Source of the DNA: Solenopsis invicta
Lineage: Eukaryota; Arthropoda; Insecta; Hymenoptera; Formicidae
Direction of reading: 5' to 3'
Length of the DNA stretch: 64,000 bases
Assembly: GCF_016802725.1 (NCBI RefSeq)
Contig: NC_052666.1
Span: 26,317,497-26,381,496 of the forward strand
Shown: piece after piece, positions 25,848 through 35,973 of the stretch
Layout: each line of letters begins with the position of its first letter
Position numbering within the stretch: the stretch's first letter is position 1
The notes under the pieces: generated by a model
The model's input: only the letters and a program-made list of their open reading frames with translations
Told to the model about the DNA's origin: nothing
Databases searched by the model: none
Program-made: the position numbers and the translations under genes

Positions 25848-26570
25848 TGTATTTACACACACATATATAATACTGTCCAATATTAATAAATTGTATGTAC
25901 AACAAGCAATAATATGTGATTCATAATAGTGACTTTTTTAAGGTTTAAAATATATCCTATATAATTATTTACATAAACCGAAAAAACTAGATAATTGTTC
26001 TAAGTACAACTAATTGTGGAGATAAAACTTTTCATACATAAAAAATGGAAAACTAGATCCCGTATAGGCAGATTCTAATTTTTTTTAGAAATATTCATAT
26101 TATTATGTTTAGAATTTCAATAGAGAGAATTTTTTATAATTTTAATATAAATTTATAATTTTTTAGAAAATTTCTCTGATTTTTTATTTTATAATTTTTA
26201 ATAATTTATAAAATCTCAAAAAGTATATTTAAAATTTTTAGAAATTTTTAGAAATTTGAACTATAAAAAATTATTACAAGAGTATTATTGTATGAAAATT
26301 TTTTTCACTAGAATTTTCTTGAATAGTTTAGAATTCTTTACATGTAAACTCTAAAATATTTCAAGATTTATCATTTTGTAATTAAAAAAAAAAATTATAA
26401 AATCTGTAAAAGCATGTTTATATGAAAAGGAGAAATATTTTCTTTTTAGAAATCTTCATAAATTAAAAATTGAAAAATTTTTTAATATTAAAAATAAAAA
26501 ATTCTAAAAAATATAATGAGATCTGAAATAGAAGAAAGAAAACATGTTCTCTCGTTATATCACCAAGGTG
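23701..26570. other. AT-rich intergenic stretch without supported genes
   Basis: No coding exon is supported on either strand. The stretch contains a pure (TA)n array at about 25138-25186 and an AAAT/AT array at about 25780-25860. From about 26090 on it is a diverged AT-rich hairpin-forming repeat, also seen at about 28710-28870, 31750-32000, 33360-33500, 35080-35460 and 51820-52110. Confidence 0.6.
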
Positions 26571-26632
26571 GCTAGCTATAGGCTGTTTTGCGCATGACAG
26601 CGAGATACCGATGGATATTGATGCACCGTGTC

Positions 26633-26750
26633 ATAAGGTTTGTTCGCGTCGCATACTCCAACTTACTCCAACATGCTCCAATGCATATGCGGCAAATATA
26701 TTGGAGCATATTGGAATATATTGGAGCATGCAATGCGAACAAACTTATAA
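26633..26750. mobile_element. MITE, ATAAGGTTTGTTCGC family, copy 1
   Basis: The left end ATAAGGTTTGTTCGCGTCGC matches the inverted right end GCATTGCATTCGC-type sequence GCAATGCGAACAAACTTAT. Between them lie several CTCCAA/TTGGAG words, themselves palindromic. A second copy is at 31093-31240. Confidence 0.7.
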
Positions 26751-27438
26751 TTGGCGCTAGCATCGATGAACCATTTTGTAGATGCTGATTACAAGCATTA
26801 CATTTCATGTTAGCCATGAAAACATGATGGAAAGAGAAAAGGTGAAGGGGTGAAAGCATCTTTTTTGTGAGTCACGCCAATGGCGTCGATCGAGCGCTTT
26901 TCATCTCGTTGTCCATACTTTTCAACTCTTCTTGTCAAGTTTTATTTTGCAAGTAATCTTGCTTTCTGGAAATTTCAATCTTTGTATTCTGTTTGGATCG
27001 TAAATTAAAACGATGTTAATTTTCTGAGGTTTCAAGGTACTTAATATATTTTGATATGTGAGTGGGACGCAAACAGAATCATATTACAAACAGAGCGGCG
27101 AAGTGAATCAACGCGTTGGAATAGGTAAAACAATCTCGAACCCTAGCTCTATACGAGGAGTGAAGAGTCCGCAACTCAGACTAAACATTTCGCAGATAAG
27201 AGCGTTGGAACTTTTGCTGTTTATTTTATCGATTTTTATTACGTTATATTAATTAACAATTGCGTCATTGACGTCATCGGTGTTCGGTAAAGCGTCATCA
27301 AAGACGACAGTCGTTATTTTGCATAAACCGACTTCGTCCAGCGACGATGGTGTAAAGTGATCTCTATAATGAACACGAAAAACAGCGGTATAAATTTAAT
27401 CCAATCTCGCATTTGTATCGTTTTTTTGTCGCCTTGCG

Positions 27439-27636
27439 ATGTCAGAGGACGCCGAACGAGACGCGTGTCGAGAAACGAACGAAACGGAGGCAGCAAGTTG
27501 CTGCGAGCTTTTCAAGCTTGCGACTCATGGTCGCAGACATCTGAAGACGGTGTTGTCATGGACCGTCGCGAGAAAACTGCCGGTTTTGCCGATCAGCGGT
27601 TACATTTGTCGGAGATGTCGCCGCGAAATGCAAAAG
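27439..27636 (+). CDS. Candidate first coding exon of an unidentified Cys-rich protein, possibly an isolated exon or fragment
   Basis: Sixty-six codons run from an ATG (MSEDAERDACRETNETEAAS...) to a good donor (CAAAAG followed by GTACTA, at 27637). The patch is more GC- and CpG-rich than everything within several kilobases. The peptide has CC near residue 21, a basic middle (THGRRHLK), and a C-terminal ICRRCRREMQK. The second half, with LPISGYICRRC, recalls the C-x2-C end of ZAD-type zinc-associated domains, but the first cysteine pair is not canonical, so this is only a suggestion. I could not find a downstream exon that clearly belongs to it. It could be a real first exon of a gene whose remaining exons I missed, or a duplicated gene fragment. 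Confidence 0.35.
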
Positions 27637-28194
27637 GTACTAAATGTCTCGAGATAGGAGTCGCATGTCCTAACGTTGCATTGATGTTCGTGAGACAATT
27701 TCATGCTATAATATGAAACTCCGCTTACTCCGCCGTAAGACGAAGAGAAGTTCAAGATCGTGTGATTTGATGTCTTCTAGCTAGCATGACCATCTAGGAA
27801 TAAAATGGCCTATACATAATCATATCATGTATAATTATATGAAATATGTATATACGTGTAAGTGTAAATATACTATATAAGTGTAAATATTGTTATATAC
27901 AATTATATGTAAGTATATGTAATTATGTAATATATGTCAAATACTTATATGTTTTCTTTCTCTTGTATAATTTCTGTCTATAGAAAAAATCATCAAAAAA
28001 ATAAATTTTGCACATTGTTTTCTTTACAAAAAGTGGAATTACGATTACGTTATGCAATATTCTATTTAGAATTATATATTACAATTTTACATGTTATTGT
28101 ATATGATTACACATAGGTAACATATTCTTATTTTTTCAAACTTTTTATAAAAAAAAACAATTATCACGCAAATTATTTTCTATTTCTTTATTAT

Positions 28195-28216
28195 ACATAC
28201 ATATATATATATATTG

Positions 28217-28250
<34 letters not shown>

Positions 28251-28268
28251 ATATATATATATATATAA
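28195..28268. repeat. (TA)n microsatellite with TATTGTTATA interruptions
   Basis: Pure TA runs are separated by two identical TTGTTA interruptions. It is a simple sequence only. Confidence 0.9.
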
Positions 28269-28269
28269 C

Positions 28270-30689
28270 AAACATTATACAAAAGAAAGAAAAATATATA
28301 TATGAGAACATATTTTGTATATAATTTATGTATGGCTTATTTTCCGGACAGATATTACGCTTTCACGGAAAGCAGTTATGTTTAGTTACTGCTCATCTTA
28401 CTTGTAAACTTCTGTAAATTTGTACAGTTTATTTTTTCTGTTTTTTTTTCAACATAAAAAAAATGAAAAAATGAACCGTATAAAAAAAATTCTAATCAAA
28501 CAGAACGGGTACACTGTTCAACAAAAAATGATTTTTTTTCGAGCACAAGGATTTCTCTTTGTTTGGACATTAAGTACGATCCCGTTTTTACCAAAACTGC
28601 TTTAGCGTTTTATTACATGATTTAGAAAGTTATGGTTAAAATTGTAAAAAAGAAATGTTTTAGTTATTTATTAAATATTTGTTATTAACTACGATGTGTG
28701 ACCTCCGATATGTGAACGTTTTTTAGAACTCTTCGTGTAATTATTTTCAAAATTTCTATATAAATAAATATATATATATATAGAATTTTTAAAAATTTTT
28801 ATATAATTTTATAACTTTTTAAAAAATTTCTTATTTTTTATACGAATTGAAACATTTTAAAAATAATGAAAAAATTCTTATCTGAATTCATAAATGATGT
28901 TCTTGTGGATTTTTTTGCTGAACAGTATAATACTCTTTAATAAAATTCGCAAATACTTTAAATCAAAAGAAATAAAGCGCCGATAAATATTTCTTTCATC
29001 AAAGAAATTGTAATAAAAAGAAATCCCGTTGTAAAACGAGAACTTGAAAATTGCGTAATTGTTTAATTATTCTTGCTTTTTCTTATGTTTTGTTATTCAT
29101 AATAGACTTGTTTATCGCTTCTGGATAATCATTATTTATTGAAATGTATGTATTAAATATGTACGTGTAAATTAAATATATAAATATATATATTAAATGT
29201 ATATATTATATTTGTACGTTTGTTATAATGAAATATATGCGTCTGAGGAATTTTATAAACATATCAGATATATGTGAGAATGGATCTTGCAGAATTTCAT
29301 CTGTTTCATCATTCTTAGAACTGCTTATCTCGAAGGAGTTCCGACAATCGTAAGCATTCTGTGTTTATTCAGCACCATTTGACACACATATCAAATGTAC
29401 GTCCCTCACTAGGATAATATTAGTTTTAAAAAAAATTCATACCTTTGAATAAGCTTACTTCTATTTATGCCATCTGCTTGCATCTCCTTTGTAGACTCAA
29501 CGCATTTATACATTTAATCTCATACAAGATTGTTGCATGAATTACGCCTATGCATTTTCGATTTGATTCGTCATGTCATAAATATCTCAAAGGCTCGTAG
29601 GAATTAAATTTCGCTAGTGGTTTCCGGTTGATTCTAAAGAATGTTTTATATTACGTTGAATTGCGTGCGAAAAGTGCTCGCTTATCTCAGGATCTATCGC
29701 GATGTCGACATAAATTATAACGCTCATGAAAGCTTTCAATGGACATATTCTGATTTAATTAAAAATTTGTCGAAGATCTATTCTTTAATACTTTTTAAAA
29801 GACGCGATGGAAAAGTAGAATAAAATTATGAGATTAATTACAAGCCGTATATTAATGGCTAGAAAAAAATCAACCTTTTTTGTTTAGCGTGCCATTATGA
29901 AGGTTTAAAATCTTTGGTATATCACTCTGTTACAGACTTAAGAAAAGAAAGATTAAAACAATTATATTTAAATAGAAGACTCTTGCGATTTAACAGAATT
30001 AGAAATGAGTAAAAAGGCAATGAGAGTTACGCGCGGTTAGTAATGCAAAAAAACAGATAAGAGCTTAGAAATGAACTCATCTACTCAGCATATGAATCAT
30101 CTCGAATTACTGCAAATCTACATGTCTCATGCGTCGCAAAAAATGCGAAATAATTTAGAGAAAATATTTACAAATAAGAGTTTAAAAAAAAAAGGAGAAA
30201 GCATTTATTAATGAGATTTGCAATGCAGAAATTTTCATATAATAAAGATTAATAAAATTCTACTGGAAAGTCATAAATATAAATGACTTTGTTTCTATGT
30301 GTATAATTCTCATAAAAAAAAATCTTGTTTTATTAGAGAGCTTATTTTATGTAAACAAATCTTTGAAAAAGTTTGACAAAAAAAGATATAAATATTAATA
30401 AACAAAATGAAAAAAGAAAATAAAGAAGTTTCATGAAGAAAGAGAATTAAAGGGTTAGAGTAAAAAATGAAACTTTTGCAGCGTATAATGGTTTCGTGAC
30501 AAACATTCATATACCTAATAAAATAATAGATTTTTGGGTTAAATTCCAAAACGTTCTTTCCAAGAAAAATTTTACTTGAAATATGTAGAATACATAACGT
30601 ATAATATATTATATCGAATTAAACTTTCCTCGTAGAGGATATTTTAAAATGTGTAGCCTTGAAAAGGACGTCAGGTATAAATTCTATAC
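28270..30689. other. AT-rich intergenic stretch without supported genes
   Basis: Only short open frames. A 60-codon plus-strand frame at 29641-29823 (FYITLNCVRKVLAYLRIYRD...) has better amino-acid composition than its surroundings. It is followed by stop-ridden but protein-like sequence to about 30100. It may be a retroelement remnant but was not identified. Confidence 0.45.
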
Positions 30690-30696
30690 CCTCCCC

Positions 30697-30734
<38 letters not shown>

Positions 30735-30781
30735 GCATTTGAAATCCTATCTCAGAGCACACGATAAATAACGACCCCCAC

Positions 30782-30820
<39 letters not shown>

Positions 30821-30829
30821 AGCTCTCTC
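30690..30829. repeat. Two (CT)n microsatellite blocks
   Basis: Two CT-rich arrays are separated by about 50 bp of unique sequence and preceded by short C-rich runs. A minus-strand frame of alternating Arg/Glu across them is an artefact. Confidence 0.95.
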
Positions 30830-31092
30830 TCTAGCTCTCAACAGGTTTCTTCAAGTTTTCTTTCACGATTTTCCGAAAGATGTCAGCATCCCCACAAGCG
30901 AATTGGGGAAACAGTAGAAACTGTTCAGGCATAAGGTGGAGGAGGGGGGGGTGAATACTCTATCACATTTAGATTATTACTGCGTTAGAGCTTGAATGTG
31001 CAAGACGCATAGCAAACTAATAAGTATTTAGTGAAGTTGCCATATTAATTTACATGAGACTCATTGGTCCAGCGATTTTGTTGTGCTTGTGC

Positions 31093-31240
31093 CATAAGGT
31101 TTGTTCACGTCGCAAGCTCCAAGGGGCTCCATTTGCATCACTTTTATCACCAATCACAACATTAGTCTAACGTATCGAAGTGCGTTGAAGTGAGTAGGAG
31201 TATGTTGAAGCATGCGACGATTTCGACGCGAACAACCTAT
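31093..31240. mobile_element. MITE, ATAAGGTTTGTTCGC family, copy 2
   Basis: It starts ATAAGGTTTGTTCACGTCGC followed by AGCTCCAA. It ends with GAAGCATGCGACG and CGCGAACAACCTAT, the inverted counterpart. It shares ends and internal CTCCAA words with 26633-26750. Confidence 0.65.
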
Positions 31241-31478
31241 ACTATGCATTTTATATTTTATGTCTCATGAGCTTAGACAAATCGAAAGAAGAGCGAATGA
31301 AGAAAGGAGAGTCGAAGAAGGTTATAATAAATGAAAGATTAACCCCAGCGTATTGCGGTCTCTCGTGGAAATTCTTCACTGACTTCTCATTCACTGATTG
31401 CACAATTTAAAGGCGTATTTGCTTTTTTCTCGACGATTCAGTTCTTTAAAAGTTCGTGTGTTAGTTCTATTACATATT

Positions 31479-31667
31479 ATGACCGAGAGTAAGGATTGTT
31501 ACGATTGTTCTTTGATTTCTGAACCTGAACAGGGACAGGAATTTGGATATCAAAAGTCAACAAAAAATTGTTTTGGCTGTGCCGGCAAAAATGGTGGGAT
31601 ACAAGGAGCAAAATACATTTATCTTCACCAACTACTCTCAACTCAAGAGGAGCCTTCACGGAAATAG
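31479..31667 (+). CDS. Small Cys-rich ORF, 62 aa, unidentified
   Basis: An ATG-initiated frame begins MTESKDCYDCSLISEPEQ and continues through KNCFGCAGKNGG to EEPSRK and a TAG. Two C-x2-C pairs (DCYDC and NCFGC) and a mixed, non-repetitive composition make it better than random frames in this region. No domain is recognised, and there are no clear exon borders, signal peptide or neighbours. It follows the MITE at 31093-31240 by about 240 bp. It may be a real small zinc-binding protein, one exon of a larger gene, or chance. Confidence 0.25.
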   Translation: MTESKDCYDCSLISEPEQGQEFGYQKSTKNCFGCAGKNGGIQGAKYIYLHQLLSTQEEPSRK

Positions 31668-33989
31668 AGGTCGTCGCATGCTGCTAGTCAAGGTGCGAAC
31701 TTCCCGCGGTTAATTAATTATCAACTTTTCTTGATCTGTTTAAAAATTTCCAATACAATGTGTATAGAATTTTTAGTTTTCCTTGACGAAAAATTTTGTT
31801 AGAATTCTTCATATAATTTTTTAAAATTTCTATGCAAATTTCAGAGCTTTTGTATAATTTTATAACTTTTTAGAAAATTTATCAAATTATTTATACAAAT
31901 TGAAATAATTTTTAGAATAATTGAGAAAGTCTACATCTTTTCTAAAAATCGGTATTTTTTATATTATTTGTAAAGGATATTTTTTATATCTTTTAAATAT
32001 TTCTTTTAATCTATTCCATTTTTTTTACTAGCTCTGCCTTTAGTAACTGTAAAAAAACGATTTTTTTCTAAAATTAATTTACCATTATTTATGCTCTTTC
32101 ACAGATCATACAACTTTTATCTGAAAATATTTTTTATTCATTATCCAAGTAACAATTTGATGCTGTATAAATGTCCTGTATGAACGACGTCCCCGTTCTT
32201 TATGTATGGTCATTTGACGTACCAAACATAATTTGAGGATATTCTGGAGACTTCTTTTCTACATATGATCAAAGTACTGCATATTATCCAAAGACATCAT
32301 TGTCCATTAGATGTCATTAGGTTAGGACGTATACACAGGGCTGTGTTCAGAAACATCAGAGATATCAATTAATCCTTGTTGTTTACCAAATGTTAAGTAA
32401 GGATAAAATGATATCTAGGTAGTGTTTCTTCATGCAGCTCAAAGCAATAATGCCTTATATCCATTCAAATTTAATTGCAGTCCAGATTTTCTAACCTAAC
32501 CTAACCTATCTTACATAGAAATCATCTTGTATGATATGTATGTACATAACGTAAAACCCAAAGATGTTTATCAGATAACACATGTACAATATACATTATA
32601 AAGATGCCTTTACATTTTTTTAGACATGTGTATTGTCATTGCATTACAAAAGTTTTATAATAATTACACTAATATATTGTAACATATATATCTCCCAGAA
32701 ATATCAAATTTTTTAAATTAATTTATAGGAACTAAAGGAAAATTTACTATTAAAATATGTATTATTTATTTTTACCTTAGATCTTAATTTTAAGGACTTG
32801 ATTTTAAGAAATCTTGTTTCAAAATATACTTTTGTTGAAATAAGCGTGAAAAATTTCATAATGCTGCGTCTTTTACTCCACTGATCATTTATTGATGATG
32901 TCACATACTGCCATGTATGAGATGTCTTTTGAACGTTTTTTAGATGTCAGTTCACAACGAAAAAAAAGCACAATATTTTTTGAATTATTATCAAAACATC
33001 CATAGATCAAATATGTAAAAATTAAAGTTATGCAATATCATGAAATTAAAATTTTAAAAATTTTATTTAAACTAGTTAATAAAGATATATTGATTGGACA
33101 TATTGATGATCGTTGGACGTCTCTACAATTTTTATATAAGTGTTATTACAGGGCAAAGTGTGTTATAAAGTCTTTGGGACGTATTTTAAACATCCAATTT
33201 TTCAGTGACACAAAATACTTTATGACACATTGTGGATGTCCCGAAACATCAAATTGTTGTTTGGGTATCCTAATAAAAATAAAAAAAGTCACAGATTATA
33301 ATATCTATTAATAAATTAGAGAACTTACTGATAATTTAATACAGAACATCTATTACATGTGAATTTTGAAATATAAAATTTGTAAGAAATTTGATAAGTA
33401 TTCTATTTTTAATTTTTCTCATTTTAATTTCTGAAAAAACTTGTAAAATTTGAAGAAATTTAAAATATTTTTTAAACAGAAATTTTCATACATTTAAAAT
33501 ATAAAAATTCAAAGTTTTTTAGTGCACAGTTTGTTATACTGGAAAAGTTATATAAAATTACACAAGAAATATTGAGCAATAATCTAGCTCTGACTGAATA
33601 AGGTTTATCTCTAATTCGTTGTCTTAAAAATATTATGAAATACGAAAATTTTTTTTGCTAGGATCTCGGTTAGCACATTTAACACTGTATGCTTTGACGA
33701 AATTTATTATTCTTGGTTTCATGCATGTGTTATAATATAACGTGAGTCACATGTGCGCATTTGAACGCATTTTGAAAAAATATGCATTTGACGTAATTTT
33801 TTGAAATACACATGTTTGACATGTGGTAACACTTAACACATATATAGAAACCAAAGGTTTTACTCTTTCAATTTCAGTAAGGAATGAACTTAGGTAACAA
33901 AAATATATTTTATCTAAATTGAAATTTGATATAACTCGAATATGTATGGAGTTCCTCTGAATAAATTTTAATAAGAAATATGTATATAT

Positions 33990-34100
33990 AGATATAGGTG
34001 TACATATAGATGTATGTATAGATATGTATATAGATGTATATATAGAAATGTATATAGATGTATATATAGAAGATATGTATATAGATGTATATATAGATGT
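33990..34100. repeat. Tandem GTATATAGAT-type minisatellite
   Basis: Repeated TAGATGTATATATAGA-like units of about 18-20 bp lie immediately before the 34114-34261 element. The apparent frames across it are repeat artefacts. Confidence 0.8.
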
Positions 34101-34113
34101 GTACATGTATATA

Positions 34114-34261
34114 CAGGGTGTTCATTAATGGTTGTCCCTACTTTTTACCATAGGAGCATGATTTACCGACGAATATGTATTTCTAACATATTATTATATT
34201 AGAAATAACAAATGCGTGCTCCTATGGTAAAACATGGGGACAACCATTAATGAACACCCTG
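34114..34261. mobile_element. Tc1/mariner-type MITE, 148 bp, TA target duplication
   Basis: It starts CAGGGTGTTCATTAATGGTT and ends with its exact inverted form finishing in ACACCCTG. TA lies directly outside each end (34112-34113 and 34262-34263). Near-perfect arms also pair through ACCATAGGAGCA and TGCTCCTATGGT. CAGGG termini with a TA duplication are typical of mariner-derived MITEs. The very high arm identity suggests recent insertion. Confidence 0.85.
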
Positions 34262-34528
34262 TATATAAAAATATAGGGGTGCATTCGGAGAGACCACTAT
34301 TAGTGCCTCCCCAAACACACCTTATGTACATACACTACCGCTTAAAAGTTTTTAAAAAGTTTTGAAGAAGTTTATGTGAACTAAACACATTACAACATTC
34401 TTTTTTTCCGTAAACGATCTTCTGATATCATTGTGCAAAATCATCACATTAAATTTTTTAAAACATTTTAAAACTTAGCTTACTTTAAAATGTCTTGTTA
34501 ATTTTTGTCCAATAATGATATATAAAGG

Positions 34529-34730
34529 CACCCAGCGAAAATAATTCTGTTCCTCGGAAAATTTTTCAAACTGAAAAGTCACCATCTTTTTACATACTCG
34601 CAGTTCATGATTAATGTAACAACTAGAGCTTATTGGTCGTTACGTTAATCAAGAACTGTAAGTATGTAGAAAGATAGCAACTTCTCAGTTTGGGAAATTT
34701 TCAGAGGGACAGAATCATTTTCGCTGGGTG
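34529..34730. mobile_element. MITE with CACCCAGCGAAAAT termini
   Basis: The left end CACCCAGCGAAAATAATTCT mirrors the right end AGAATCATTTTCGCTGGGTG. Arms continue through TTTTTCAAACTGA / TCAGTTTGGGAAA and TACATACTCGCAGTTC / GAACTGTAAGTATGTA. The turn falls near 34630. Confidence 0.75.
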
Positions 34731-35079
34731 TACAACGCTTCAAAATAAGGAAAAACAACATTTAAAAAATACCATTGCAATTTTCAATTTTATCGAATTA
34801 GGAAACAGAGTATCGTAGAATCAAAACTAAAAGATAGATTTAAATCTCTTTCTGCAATAATGGAACGATATTCGCAGAACTGGTAATAAATTTTGAAGCG
34901 CAACCAAAATTGTTAGATCATAATCTATAATATTAATTGGAATCCTTGTCCCAAGTGAAATACAAATATTAAAAAGGGATATTTTAATTCCGCGAAATCG
35001 TATTAATAATACGACCAAACTTACACTAGTCGTTCGGTGTTGACGTCTTTAAAACCATGTGCGATTTGCTAGTGAAAAC

Positions 35080-35460
35080 TTTTCTCATAATTTTTCAAAA
35101 TTTGAGAATTTCTGTATAATTTTATAACTTTGAGAAAGTTTTATCAAATTATACAAAACTTTTTATATGACCACTTTTCAGAAATACTCAGAAAGTCTAC
35201 AATTTTTTCTGAGAATTTTTCATATACGTTAATTATGAAACATCCTAAAATTTTTAAGATTTTTGTTCTATAATTTCTGATGAAATATAAACCCTAAAAA
35301 AGTTAAAAATATTTTTTAGAAATTATGGAATGAGAAATTTCAGAATATTTCAAAATTCACATATATGAAAATTTCTAAGAAGATATAAACTTTCTGAATA
35401 TTTCTGAGTATTTCTGAAAAATGTTCCAATTAGTATAAAAATTATGAGAAAAATTTTCAT
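35080..35460. repeat. AT-rich dispersed inverted repeat
   Basis: Left-side words (CTCATAATTTTTCAAAATTT, CAGAAATACTCAGAAAGT) reappear inverted on the right (ACTTTCTGAATATTTCTGAG, ATAAAAATTATGAGAAA). Similar AT-rich hairpin sequence occurs at least five more times in the window. Confidence 0.5.
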
Positions 35461-35955
35461 GAGGATTTAGTTGAAGAAATTCAAAGGCTATTAAAGAAGA
35501 AAAAAAATGAAGCATGAATATAATAAGACTTTATAATCTGTTTGTTATAATTGTCAAAACGTTTATGAGAGTTAATTTTTCCATGAATGTCGCTATGTTT
35601 TCACTGCAACTGCCTTAACTCGTGAGTCGCAGTAACAAAAGCAAAAAGTAACAACAAAATCTATAGCGTCGTCTGATCACAAACATGCTTTGAAAGCTTA
35701 TTGTCTCGTATATCGGAACAGTATTCGTACTATTCGTAGTTCTACCAGTATTTACAATCAAATTAGAACGTACCCATTATTATACTATTATTGAACATCT
35801 AAACGTCGCTTTAGTTTTAGTTGAGGAAAGAAGTTACAGGAATATTTTGCAATATCACAAGATGATGATTGTTCCAGCTAAAAGAGGCTCTGCGGAAATT
35901 AGGATTATCAAAACGGGCGAGGCGTGTGGGATTGAGGCAACTAGCGGTCAGACCA

Positions 35956-35970
35956 TGCGTGGTTCTTAAG
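35956..35970 (+). promoter_or_regulatory. Upstream ORF (MRGS) in the 5' UTR of the giant MYND gene
   Basis: ATGCGTGGTTCTTAA encodes a four-residue peptide and stops three bases before the ATG used for the main protein (35974). A ribosome that translates it must reinitiate almost at once, so it should lower and possibly tune translation. Whether it is in the mature mRNA depends on the unmapped transcription start. Confidence 0.45.
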
Positions 35971-35973
35971 CGA

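Noticed and set aside
30619..30819. Arg/Glu-repeat frame on the minus strand
   Set aside because: Translation of a (GA)n/(CT)n array.
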